From the NCBI GenBank assembly GCA_963971425.1, contig OZ020515.1, positions 37,586,371 through 37,650,370 of the forward strand: a stretch of DNA of 64,000 bases. Reading direction: 5' to 3'. This document shows positions 35,484-62,163 of this stretch, piece after piece. This DNA is from Bryoerythrophyllum caledonicum. Taxonomy: Eukaryota > Streptophyta > Bryopsida > Pottiales > Pottiaceae. The notes under the pieces are model-generated. The model saw only the letters and a program-made list of their open reading frames with translations. It searched no databases and was not told where the DNA came from. A program made the translations under genes and the position numbers. Numbering within the stretch: position 1 is the stretch's first letter; every line of letters starts with the position of its first letter.

Positions 35484-35795
35484 CCGGATGATACTGGCTA
35501 CTCGGCGGCGGAGGGCGGGTGGATGGGTCCCACCGGTACACGTGGGCGTGGATCCGTTCCTAGGCCGATAGCCGATATGGTGTTTTCGGGTCTCGGGGTC
35601 TGCGCCGATAGCAGGGGCGGGCAGGCGCTTATCGGGATGGATCGGGCAGGGATCTCGGAAAGGGCGAGAGGCGCTGGAAGGAAAAGACGCGGACAAGGGG
35701 GCGGAAAGATGCTTTTGGGGGACGGCCGCGGGAGACGGAAAGAAGACCAAAACAGGGCCTGACAGCCCGAATACGGATTGAACCTAGTGAGCGGG
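35484..35795 (-). repeat. MULE right terminal inverted repeat
   Basis: Reverse complement of the left repeat. It ends GTGAGCGGG before the target duplication ATACTGTAGG. Open frames across it merely mirror those of the left copy. Confidence 0.92.
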
Positions 35796-35881
35796 ATACT
35801 GTAGGCACTCCCGTCCTGATTTTAGAGGAGTCTTTCAGCCCTGGCATGGAAAATTCCCCGCTTGGAGTGGAGATGCTCTAA

Positions 35882-36349
35882 CTCCCTGGAGTGCAATCGC
35901 TGGAGTGCGCTGCCAAGATAGTAATACCCGGGGGACGATACCCGGGGGACGATACCCGGTGGAGGCTGTCGTGAGCGAAGTGTGGGGCCGCTGACAGGGC
36001 GCCTACGTGGCGACGGCTGAGCTGGCGCAGCGGGCAGACCCCAACGCCGGGCAGAGAGGAGCAGACCCAAATCGGAGGCGGCCTTGGGCCTTGGGCCGCC
36101 GTGGCGCGAACTCAAGTCATCAGTTGGTCGCGGCGAACCTCTCGAGCGCGGGAATCCAACGAACCAAATGACCAAAAGGTTTGTCCGACCACTGCTGAAC
36201 CGGGCCAAACCCTACCGTAACTTTCATATACTGTAGTATTGTTCCCACGCCCGCTACCATTTTACGGCCATGGCGCCCGGGCGCTCGTGAGGAGGATGCT
36301 GGTGTGATCGTTGCTTCCGGGAGAGGTTTCCCACGGCCTCCGGCCAGCC
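35882..36349 (+). promoter_or_regulatory. Upstream region of the RRM/SPOC gene
   Basis: GC-rich. The decamer unit GGGGGACGATACCCG is repeated near 35930-35960. The region then holds the 5' leader of the gene at 36350. No TATA box was recognised, and the core promoter cannot be placed. Confidence 0.35.
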
Positions 36350-39300
36350 ATGGCGTCGGAGCAGCCGTTCAAGAAGCGCCGGCGCTACGAGCAGTTGATG
36401 GCGGAGGGCGCGCCACCGGAGGTCGCTCCTGCGCCTCCTGTGAGAGTGAAGCAGGAGGAGGGCGTCAGGGTTAAGAAGGAGAAGGGGGAGGAGGCGGCGA
36501 ATGTGGAGAAGCCTCTTGTGGAGGTCGTGCAGGTGGAGAAGGGGAAAGAGAGAGAGAGGGAGACGGTGAAGGAGAGTGTTGTTGTTGTTGTTGTGGATCG
36601 GGGGAAGGAGGGAGTGTTGGTGGAGAAGGTGGAGGATGAAAAGGTACGGAAGAAGAGGAATCGCGAGGAGATTGGGAATTTTTATAAGGCGTATCGGCGT
36701 GTGAGGATGTGTTTGTCGCGGCGCGATGATCCGGCTGGATTTGGTGTCAAGCATGATCTTGAGGCGGCGTATCACTCCATGATTGAGCTTTCGCAGGGTA
36801 AGGAATTTCGATTTGTTTCGTTTGTGAGAGGAGGAGAGTTTGCGATTGTAGTTTAGGGTTTTCAGGTCTCTGAAGTGAGGTTGAAGTTGAATTTCTGCCG
36901 GATGCAGTTTTTCCTACCTTAGGGTTTATCACGTGGAAATAATGGATGGTAGGGAGTAGGTAGTGCTTCAACATGGCGCAGGGATTCACTCGTGAAAAGC
37001 ATTGGAGTGTTTTACTGTGAAGAATTTGTTCTAATCCAGGGTCTTCAGTTGCGGAGCACTGATAGTTGAGCTTGGGAAAGTGGGAAAATATGAGCATTGT
37101 TTGCATTCCTGTTAAAGTATTGTATTTGGTTTATCAATGGATTCGAGGAAGTCGGAGGGTTTACTGTACCAAACGTTTGAATATGAACAAAGAGCGGTTA
37201 AACTTTTGTTTATTAGGGTTGCATTTCCAACCGCAGCATGGGAGTCAGAGCATTGGTTTTTCAATGAAAATCTTTTCTTTTCTGAAACCGGAATGCTTCA
37301 CAAATATACCTTTGAGGTTTATGGTATATGCATTTTCTAACCTAATTTGAATTGGGGTAGGCTTTTTGGTGTCTGATGTGGACGAATTATATTGTTGCAG
37401 GTTGTGTAAGTGTGCGTCGGATTGCAGCTGAGCTAGTTCCGCGTTACGCAATCTTTTGTCCTACAGCGCTTGAGGCAGCTGCCAGAATGATGCTCCAGTT
37501 GTCAGATTGGAGCTGCAACATTCTACAGAAAGGTGGGAAAGAAGGAGAGGGTTTAGCTGGGGAGACAGCGCAAGCTTGTTTCGACGGCTTAGTAAACATT
37601 GTAACTGCCGCTGTAACTGCTGCTTTTGAGCTGTCGAATTTAAGTGCGATGTGTTCAGAGGTCTGCCGCATCATCTATCTGTATCTTCTCCGACAGCTGG
37701 ATGGACGAGAGCTTCTAAGTATTTTTATTCCCTGTGTTAAAGAAGAAGACAGCAATTGTGACAAGCAGAAAGAGCCAAATCAGAATGCCGAGGATATTGA
37801 TGCGATAGTGGATTCTATTAATCCTGAAAAGCTGGGACTATTGATAATATGCAGTATAGTTCAGATCTTTACTTGTGACCCCCAGGGGGTACTTACTGTT
37901 TGCCTTGAGTTATTACGAGCAACCGATGCCGGCCATCGCAAAGCTGGTCAACATTTTCTGGCTCAGATAGTCAAAAGTAAAAATGAAGCTAAACCTAGTA
38001 ATACGTCACCGACGGAGAACATTCAAGCCACTCCTGGAGCTGATGGTAGCAAACAACTGGAAGGTGAGCCGGCAGCGATGAAGATTGATGCCTGCTCTTC
38101 AGGACAGGATCGGGAAGAAGCGGTGGTTGGGAAATCAAGTTTTGTTGCCTCGGTGAGTTTCTTATTTTGTGAGTTTCAAACCAAGTAATCTGGAACTGCT
38201 CCGGGACCGAGACAAGTACTTTCTTTCACCTTCTGATTTGTGATCTAACTTTGTGTTCGATTGCAGGTCCTTCACTCAAAGCCGGATGTGGAAAGATGGC
38301 TCGTAACTGCTGTGCGCCGTTTTCGTCGAACTGCACCTAATGCAGTTATAGAAGAGGCACTCCCTGTACTTTTACCGCTCCTCAAGTCACTATATACTTT
38401 TACGCCCTTAGATCTTGAACTGGCAACATTGGAAGAACTGGACGTAGGCCCTTCCCCAGCTGAAGAAGAAGAGAAACCGCTAGGCCGACCATTCTACTCC
38501 CGCTTCTCTAGACCAGTCGAGCAGCCTCCGGGTTCGTGGAATAATACTCAAGGGTTCGACAATCCTTCACGCGCAAGCGAGTCTTCAGAGAGGAATCGAT
38601 GGGGCTTTGGACCACCAAGTCAGCCAGGCTTTATGAGAGGGCAGTTCTCCAGTGGTCTAAATGAGGTCTCAACATACCCTGCTATGGCTCCGATTCCTGT
38701 TAAGGAAGAGACATGGAGGAGAGGAAAGGACCACATTAATGTGTCAGCAGCAATGGAGTTGCCGGCTCAGACTGAGAAGCCAAGTCCTATGTGGGAGAGA
38801 GATGTTGCCCCACCGGGTCAGTCGTGGGATGGTCCTCCAGGAACTTGGAGTTCCGGTCGTCAGGCCTCAAGAATTCACGAACACGTACCTCCTAAAGAAG
38901 TTGGGAATCATAAATCTCCACCTGGTGCCGATGTCTGGCGCCAGCGAGAGCGAGAACATGGCAGTAACAAAGACAGCTTACCTCGGGAGTCTAATGTTAT
39001 ATCACCTTACAGAAACCTGGAGGTTGATGTTCCAACAACCTGGACTACAAGTTCAACTTCCCACCCCGGAGGTAGGGGACCCCAAGAGAAGCAGGAGCAA
39101 CCTCCAGGTAGTGAGGCGGAGGGGTGGAGTCATGGGAGAGAATCTGCCAATGAAGGCTCCAGGGCAGAGATAATTACAGGGGGTTCTGCTTTGGTACCTT
39201 CTCCTCAGTCATTGACACCACGTGCACAAAATTCCTCTCCGAATCAGACTGGTTGGTTTTCAGAGGGAGATACTGCTGCTATGGACGTATTTGCAGCTTC

Positions 39301-42300
39301 CACGTACCTCTTGGTTGGGCCGGTCATTCCTCCTATGAGTGAATCGGCTATAAAATTCAACGTTGAGAAGGTTGTATCGATTGAGAGTATTTCACGGAAT
39401 CAAGATTATGCCATCTTAGGATTTCGAACTGTTCGTGATGCAGCAAAGGCTCGGGAAGTTGTGCAGGGAGGTATGGCCTGGAGTAAGGCTTTGCGGATTA
39501 AGTTCATCGAGAGTGGAACAAAAACAACTGAGGGCGGGGCTAACGTTGTTGCAGTTGGTCCCAGTTGTTTTGTCTGGGTTGGTGGCATCTCGAGCCAGAA
39601 CGCCAAAGAGGAACTATTAAAGGATGTGCTTGGAGCTGGTTTAAAGCAACCACGATCCGTTACTGCTCTGGTGAATGCCAGCGCCATTTCTTTGGAGTTC
39701 GAAACACCAGAGGATGCTGCGGCAGTTTTGTCACACATTCGGCAGCGGAGGAAAGAAGGAGGTGGACCACTTTTGCCTAACTCCAAAGCCATCGCTGATC
39801 GGAATATGATGGGAAGCATGATTCAACCTTGTGATCTTCCATCTTCTGTTGCTAACCGCCATCTTTGGATCGGACGGGTTGATCCTTTGATTCGCGAAGA
39901 GGAGCTGTTGACCGCCTTTGGACATTTTGGAGACCTTACTGGATGGAAGTTTCTGCGACAAAGTGGCTGTTGCTTCATTGATTTCAGGTGCGCCATCCTC
40001 ATTTTTACTTCATTTAAAACAGCGTTGTTAATGAAATTTAATTAGAGAGCTGTGTAAAGTTTTTTTTATCGATTTCTTTAAGATGAGTAGTTTTGTGTTG
40101 TAGTGTTAGTACGATGGTTATATCCAGTTGCATCATGGCTTTAACGACGCAAGAACTGCAGGCTTCAGTCTGATAAGAGATTCTTGGTGTCAGTTTACTG
40201 CAACAAGTTAAATGAATCTGTGCGTTTTCCTAGGTCACCAGAATCTGCTGCTTTGGCTAAAGCTAATCTCAACGGAACACGATTTGGAAACCAGTGCATC
40301 AATGTTGAGTACAAAAATGCGCCAGCCCATAGAAATGCCTCAGGGCCACTTCTAAACTCGCCTCCTCATCCACCGGCTTTGCTTCACACACCATCTTTGC
40401 ATGGGTCCAGTGGTCGGGCACCGGCAAATCCTGCTCTGAATCAAGCCCTTGTTAATATTTCAAACAAGTTGATGAACTTCACAGGCGTGGGCATGGGTAG
40501 TTTCCATGCAGGGAGGTCGAGGGGTGGTCGTGGTGGGGGAGGTCGGGAAGCAGCTGAAAGGGTTCCAACAAATACATTATGGGTTGGGCTTCCTGACATG
40601 GTTGGTCCCAACTTTATGAATGAGGCAGAGTTGAAACAGGTTTTCAATCTTGCAGCAATTGGAGTCGGGATTGTAACTAAAGTAAGGAGTGCTCGAACAA
40701 CTAGAGGACCCTGCAGGTTTGTTGAGTTTGATCGGGTTGATGCGGCCGCAGTTGCATTGCGGACAGTTTCTGGTCGATTGGATCCAGCTATACAAATAGA
40801 GTTCAGGTGAGTTTTCACTTCTTATTGCGGTACTCCGGCAGGTTGTTACTGGGATGGCAACTTCAAGCTGCATGGAAGTCTCCATTTCTCCTAGACTACC
40901 ACAATTAACACACATCTGAAAAATTACTCATTGCATGCACAAATTTTAGAATTAAAAGTTGGTCATGGTCTTGTTAGATATAGCGTCAATTTGATTCTTC
41001 ACTCGAGTCGAGGTCCTCTGTTGTGCCTAAGTAATCAAGAACGAAAATTTTCATCTTGTCATCTGTTAACTAACTACACCAAACACTGAATATAGTGTGG
41101 ACTAAAGTAGTTCGAGTTTCTACACTAATTGGAAATCTACATCCAATTGGCGACTGACACACACTTGCTTGAAAACATATAGCCCATCAAATTTTGACAA
41201 GCATGTGCTTGATGAAAATTAGTGTGGGTGATCCACATCATTTATGAATTCACACTATATTCAGTCTTTGGTGTACTTGTTTGAACTGAATCTCTATTGG
41301 TTTTCTTGCAGCAACTCTGCAATATCTCTGCAGCATACTGAACATCCTCACGCCCATGCTCATGGCCATGGCCATGGAGGCCCTGTTCCTTTCATGGATG
41401 TCCGTCGACGAGGTTGGGATTATCAGCACGAAAAAGAAAGGGCAGCTGGTACCAGGCAGCGTGAATGGGATATAGAAGGGGAAGGAAGGGAGTCCCCTAG
41501 TCGCATGGATTTTGATGATGGAAGCATGGCAAGTGGTCAAGGCCACTCAAGTTTTCCTCCTGGATGGGGGAACCCACGGGAGAAAGATGTCCCAGATGAA
41601 GAATATCATTCAGAATCCAGGTATTCGTCACCCCTAGTATCAGTTGTGTACTTCCTGGTTGTTGGTAGTTTTATAAAATTGAGGGGATGTTTTGTTGCTC
41701 TTATTTGAAAGTAACACACCATGTGGCTATTTTTGTAGAGAACATCAAAGGGCTGGGAGGTACGAGAGTCCAATGGAGTATAGGGAGGATTCTGGTAGCA
41801 GAATGGATATCTCAACTCCTCGTCATGAATCAAGTTCAAATCTTCAGAATGCTAGTGGTGCTGCGGTAGATAGTGGTACTCCAGCTTCTGAGAGCAGCCC
41901 TGTGGTACCTCAAAGTAGCAGCCACAGTTTGCTCGGTCGAAAGCCCACACTAGATCGGCACCCACCTACTAACGCTAGCCTCGTTCGGCCACCCCTACCC
42001 CCCCAGGGTGCCACATTAGCGCCACTTCCTATCTTGAAGCACCCATCTCGTGCCCATCTTGAAAGGGTCCCGTCAACCAGCTCGTGGCCGAATACCGTGG
42101 GAGGAGCTCCATCATCCCCATTAGGCCAGGTCTCCCCTGCAGCTTCAACCCCTGTTCCAAAATCAGCTATGTTATCGCCCCTGGGCACCCCACTACAGTA
42201 TAGAGGTCCTACGAAGCTGGAAAAAAGTGGCGGTCGAAGCGGGGCTTCAGTTTTACAGTCCCCAGTTACGCATGTATTGAGTAGTTTGCCTTTACCACAG

Positions 42301-43554
42301 CCTGCTGAACTCCTGAACCAGCCAGCAGAGCGATTGAGTAGTCTTCCGGAGCAGTTGAGTTCACCATTGGAATCTGTGCCTAATGCTTTTGAACGAGCAG
42401 AAGCGATGCATCCTCCATTGCCTCCATTACCACCTATCTCCCCACCGCCACCACCTCCTAGCGAAACTCCTCCGCCACCTCCGTCTTCACCTCCTCCCCC
42501 TCCTCCTATGCCCCCACCGCCCAGCTCCCCACCACCACCTCTACCTTCCACTCCCCATGAGCACAATGCTTTCAGTGCTCATGCTCCAACAGTTGGGCAT
42601 GACAGAAGAGATACTTTCGCAGGACATTCTAGAGGGGCTGGTGCTGTTGCAGAAGAGCATCAGTGGCGAGGTACTTTGTGTAAGAGCGGAATGCAATATT
42701 GTCAGGTGCTGGCTTACCGACAAGACTCAACTTCATCTTCGTATGACCGGACTCCTTTTGAACCTGTTGGGTGAGTTAACACCTTTTGATCGGGACACTT
42801 GGAATTAATCTCCTGTTCGTCCTTAAATACTGTCATGCAGCGATTGTTTACCTTTGTTTTTCTGCATCCTCTAGTATATATTTATCATTGTCGTTTTCTC
42901 ATTAACTTTTGGGCATATGAAACAGGTGGCCAGACAAGCTTGACGTGACGAAACGTGCAGACTTCAAATCTGTGAAATCAACCTTTCAAAATACTCCTCA
43001 CAATCAGGTACGAAAACTTAGTAGTCATGTGAATTTTCCTGCGCTTCCATGTCTGACCAACTTTGTAATTTGTGAATCTTCATTTTTTTAGGCATTAGCG
43101 AATGTCACTGATCTATTTCTGTTGCATGTGCAGCGAGAGATTTGCCGACTCATTGCTGGTCCTGAACATCGCGATGGGGTATGTCTCTTTCTTCGTCCAT
43201 ATGCTTATGTTTAGCATGCGTCTTGTTGAGCTATTATCCTACCAATCAATACTGTTATCACCAATGAATCGACTCTGTACGAGAGGAATGATCAAGAATA
43301 GGGGTGGAGAATTTAAAGTGCGAAGGCTAACTCTGGATATATGTCTGCAGTTCGAGCAATTTGTTTCGTACTTGAAGCAAAGGGATCGTTCCGGAGTGGT
43401 GAAGCTCCCTGCAAGCGACCGACTTCGGCAACGTATGCTTTACATACTTCCATGGTCGGCGGAGACATGTTCTATGCTCGAAATCTCTCAACAGCCCAGC
43501 TCGTGTCTCATTGGAATTATTTTGCCAGCTCCTCCTTCGATGGCCGGTCCCTAA
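36350..43554 (+). CDS. RRM- and SPOC-domain nuclear RNA-associated protein (plant family, FPA/Spen-related)
   Basis: Nine exons: 36350-36797, 37401-38152, 38267-39987, 40234-40806, 41312-41620, 41739-42770, 42926-43007, 43134-43178, 43351-43554. All are GT/AG and in phase, 1721 residues. The start MASEQPFKKRRRYEQLMAEG is typical of the plant family I recall as 'nucleic acid binding' SPOC proteins (Arabidopsis At1g27750-like). Residues about 140-400 form a helical N-terminal region (GCVSVRRIAAELVPRYAIF). Up to four RRM-like folds follow, at about 740-810, 830-890, 928-1000 (HLWIGRVDPLIREEELLTAF) and 1085-1155 (TLWVGLPDMVG). A proline-rich stretch (PPISPPPPPPSETPPPPP) precedes the SPOC domain, about 1575-1715 (WRGTLCKSGMQYCQVLAYR ... 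WPDKLDVTKRADFKSV). SPOC modules bind phosphorylated partners such as the RNA polymerase II tail; a role in RNA 3'-end or transcription control is inferred from relatives. No lesion seen. Confidence 0.85.
41077..41273. mobile_element. 197-bp Stowaway/Tc1-mariner-like MITE in an intron
   Basis: The left end is CACCAAACACTGAATATAGTG (41077-) and the right end is its near-perfect reverse complement (41251-41273, one mismatch over 23 bases), with TA duplicated on both sides (41075-41076 and 41274-41275). It lies in the fourth intron of the SPOC gene and does not touch the splice sites. Confidence 0.75.
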
Positions 43555-44814
43555 AGACCGATATTTGATGGTTCAAATCCCTTGTATTTCTTCTTGTGAT
43601 AGTCTGTTTGGTTGTGGTATTGAAGTTACCAGCAAGATCCATCCGTGTCAGTCTACCTCTGGAACATTTCTTTCAGGTTAGCCTGTCTAGAGGTATTACA
43701 GCGGGCACTGAAGTTAGAAATTCGGAGCACGGTTAGTTTCACATCGTTCTCATAGTTGTTGTGTAGTGAGGACCGCGCGGTATTTTCCCGTCCATGGGTT
43801 GTTTTGTACTTATATGATCTCTTGAAAGGGTTAACGAGTTTGGCGTCTCCTCACAAAAGAGGAAACGTGCTACATTATCCGGGATCAGTTAGTTAGGTCT
43901 TTAGAAAATGCATTTACTTCAATTATGAATGAATTGGTGCTGTCACGATGACCACTAACACCACTAACACCTAGAATTCTAGCAGCATTGCATGTGGACC
44001 AGACTGTTCATAATATGCCTTGATGGATTGCACGGTCTGCACGATTGTTAGTTGCCAAGTTATTTCACACCAGGGGACCTCTACGCTTGTGATAACCAAG
44101 TAAATAGTTCGTGGGGTTAAATCTAACTTACCCCTGGTAACTTACATTTAATTCATAACCAACACTTATTGATTTGGTGATATCCAACTCACTTCCATTT
44201 GACCGGGGTACCTATGTTAGTACACCTTGAAAAATCATAAATAACTCACACGAACTTGGGTTGGAATTGTAATTGATAAATAAAATTTGTAGAATTCTTT
44301 CCTCTCTCTATACATGCATATGTCGGTAATGGGGTTTACCTTAAATCTAGTTTTGATTCAGTGCAGTGAGGAACTTTTATCCTCCTAAGCTGAAGCGAAT
44401 GATCGTTGCTTAGCATGATAAGCCAAGCTGATGCTGCCGAAACTTTGATCACCACCAAACCATAGCACACACTCGCACGGAACGGTTGACTTATCAAGTT
44501 CACACGGTTTGATGACCGGCCATACTCGGCTCTGTTCACACGGCAGCCGAAAGCACCAGGCCATGGCGCCGAACTCGGCAACCTTGGGTGCCACCAACAT
44601 GCGAAGAAGTCATCAACAATCCTCAAGACTAGTCTTCTACTAACTTACTGCTGCTGTTGATCATCACCAACGTTCATTGGATCCTAACTTCAGCAGCTGC
44701 TCTCTTTGGCGCCTCCTCTTCAGGATCCCCGGAGAATATGAACCAGGTAAGCTTGAATTCTCAGGCTAGATCGAGTTGGGTTTTTCCATTTCTGTGAGTG
44801 TTGGGGGTTTAGGG
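43555..44814. other. Intergenic region between the SPOC gene and the BEACH gene
   Basis: This holds the 3' end of the SPOC gene and the promoter/5' leader of the next gene. No open frame has recognisable content. The last 100 bases are probably leader (a possible donor ACCAG|GTAAGC near 44746). GGTTCAAATCCC near 43571 recalls a tRNA T-loop, but there is no tRNA around it. Confidence 0.45.
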
Positions 44815-59945
<15,131 letters not shown>

Positions 59946-60250
59946 CTGTTCTCCAAGCTTCACCTATGAAGTCACACAATTTTGTTAGGATAAAGATGCA
60001 CAGCCCTTGTGCGGCTGCTTTTATAAATACATAAGGTTTCTAGTTAGATGTCATATCATCACGTGGTAGGATCAGCTGATGAACAAGTATGTCTGCCATG
60101 GAATTCTGTGTCATGTACACTTGCAGAATGGTACTACAGTTTATTATTCTTAGCTGGTAGTAGTTGAAATTGACATTGTTAGTGTAGCTGCTCATTCATT
60201 GACCGTAGGTCTAGGTGCTTTTGCAATAAAATGCCGACCTTGAGTTTTTT
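59946..60250 (+). other. Probable 3' untranslated region of BCHC
   Basis: Follows the stop TAG (59943-59945). AATAAA at 60225-60230 is a candidate polyadenylation signal. The true end is not visible. Confidence 0.45.
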
Positions 60251-62042
60251 TCAAACATCTTGTAAAAGTATTCCTCATTATTGCAGTTGCAAGGACACCA
60301 ACTTTTCAATGGAAAGATGCACCGCATTATAGTAAGTGTACAAGTAGGATGTATACAATTTTTTTCATATTCACAACTTCTTGTGTTCACCATATCACGT
60401 TGGGGTGGGTGGAATATCGTACCAGGACAGGGTATTGTACTGGGACAAGGTATTGCCCTTCCTCCGTTGGGGACAATGGGGATCTACACTAATCTTTTAT
60501 GATTGAATTGAGGAGGCCTAAACTGAATTCTTATTTTTATATTTTAATGGGCAATAATTGGATTTTTTATTTTTTTAATGATTCAAATGTACCATTTAGC
60601 CCTTAAACGTCAGAAGGTGTCACTAGTGGCCATAATATTCTACATGTATGGTGTCGTATTTGAACATGAGAAGGTTCACATGTTGAAATGACCTCCAAAT
60701 GAAAGATGTTAGTTGAAGAATCTTCAATCCAAAGGTGTAAGTCTTGCTAAACTTTCATACATTTTTTATATCCTATAGAGAAAAATACGCGCTTGTACAT
60801 ATGGTTCCCGACTGACGTTTTAGGGTTAAACTCATCATTCTCAAATTTGTATAGCTAGAATTGATCCACAAAGTGTGAGTACCTGCATTAATGAAATTAT
60901 ACCTGGATAAACTTCAATGAACAATTTGGACCGGCATTATTTATATCTTACAGCATCTCTCTAAATGTGGTCAATGGATGCATGGAAGACGTGACATCTT
61001 GCTTCAAAGGAGCACATGTCAACAGAGATTTTTTACTTGAAGAATGGGGAGTAATGAGCCAAGCGATGTAGTCTTGACATCTGTATTGGTAAACTGTGGT
61101 TTTCGATACTTTTGTGCATATCATTCTGAGTGTATCTAATGAGTGCAAGTCATATAGTGTACGAAAAGGAACTTTGAACTTAGGATTTACTAGCAATGGT
61201 ACAAATTTTACAACGTGTTGTGTGCCACTACCTTACGCGTTGGTCGGTTTCGTACATAATTAATTCACAATGGAGGGTGTCCAAAACATTTGGAAAATTC
61301 AAGGGATTTATCTAAGGTCATACCCATGTAATATATAGGCAATACTCGTGTAGTACCTATGTGATACCCATTGTGTCCGAACCAATGTGAATTGGAAAAA
61401 ATAAATACTTCTGCAGGGTGTGTCCGAAAGTATTTCATGATGTTTACAGCCACATCGTCCCTACCCTATCCAAATGAACACAGTCATTACATGTTGGTAA
61501 GACTTTGCTTGTTACGACGTGCTTTGTGCCAAAATCGCATGATGTTTACAACTCCACCCTCTCCAAATGCATATGAAGTACAATTATTCAAAAAAATGTA
61601 ACTTTATGATACCATTATTGTACTTGGATTAGGCTCTTTCGTGCAAGGGCAAAAGATTTGTCACATGAAAAGAGAAAACAATACAAATCTAGTGAAAGGG
61701 AGATAATTGGCAATGTGAAAACCACCAATCAATAAGAATCCATCACAATGCAACTCTATCCTTGTTACAACCCTCACCATCATTAGCAAAATATTGGAAA
61801 AAAAACATACAACAGAATTTACGAACATGAACTTGCATGAAATCTTGTAAAATGATGTAAACAAAAAATGTGACAAGAATGCGTGGCAGATAATATTATA
61901 AATGTGCACGTAATATAATAGCCTTCTATCGCCATCACTCACGATCAGCTCCCTTGACAATAGCATCTATTACAGCGACTTTCATTATAACAATCGACTT
62001 GCCAAGTACATTTGCACATTTCCAGACCAAAACTCCCTTCAT
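60251..62042. other. AT-rich intergenic DNA
   Basis: No gene seen. A partly repeated stretch has ATGATGTTTACA followed by TCTCCAAATG or TATCCAAATG, at about 61437-61477 and 61540-61572. GGACAGGGTATTGTACTGGGACAAGGTATTG at 60424-60455 is a short tandem pair. The rest is unremarkable. Confidence 0.45.
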
Positions 62043-62050
62043 TATAAAAG
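62043..62050 (+). promoter_or_regulatory. TATA box of the cysteine-rich protein gene
   Basis: TATAAAAG lies 114 bases upstream of the ATG at 62164, which allows a transcription start about 30 bases downstream and a leader of about 85 bases. Confidence 0.6.
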
Positions 62051-62163
62051 GGCAAACAAACAGGCTGTGGAATGTAAGACCAGGCACAGCATCGTCAGCA
62101 CACATATCAGTAGCGCACAAGCACACATCGGTGGTGAGTAGTGTGCAAGCAGAAGGAGCGGCG

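Larger units (their letters stand above)
25413..35795. mobile_element. Autonomous-type Mutator-like element (MULE) carrying a Ulp1 peptidase (Kaonashi-like)
   Basis: The element is 10,383 bp. TIRs of about 313 bp (25413-25725 and 35484-35795) differ at only a handful of positions. The 10-bp TSD ATACTGTAGG lies at 25403-25412 and 35796-35805, close to the usual 9-bp (8-11) of MULEs. It carries a plus-strand zinc-finger/acidic frame and Ulp1-like peptidase (26630-31832), and a convergent minus-strand MULE transposase (35055-32242). Ulp1-carrying MULEs (Kaonashi, KI-MULEs) are known from flowering plants. High TIR identity suggests a recent insertion. The pentamer CGATA/TATCG is about tenfold over-represented throughout (see findings). 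Confidence 0.88.
25033..35878. mobile_element. PIF/Harbinger-type MITE (about 450 bp) split by the MULE insertion
   Basis: The outer ends are GAGCATCTCCAC (25033-25044) and its exact reverse complement (35867-35878), flanked by TAA on both sides (25030-25032 and 35879-35881), the PIF/Harbinger target. Removing the MULE and one TSD copy leaves about 453 bp (25033-25412 plus 35806-35878). Inside it a unit of about 33 bp, CACTCCCGTYCTRATTTTAG (then AGGAGTCTTTCA), occurs twice, at about 25366-25398 and 35806-35838. This places the MITE earlier in time than the MULE. Confidence 0.75.

Noticed and set aside
41910..42566. 218-codon Gly-rich minus-strand frame
   Set aside because: Antisense shadow of the Pro-rich part of the SPOC gene, whose plus-strand frame has matching splice sites and domains.
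43551..43590. Possible tRNA (GGTTCAAATCCC)
   Set aside because: T-loop-like string only; no acceptor stem, D-arm or anticodon arm fits around it.
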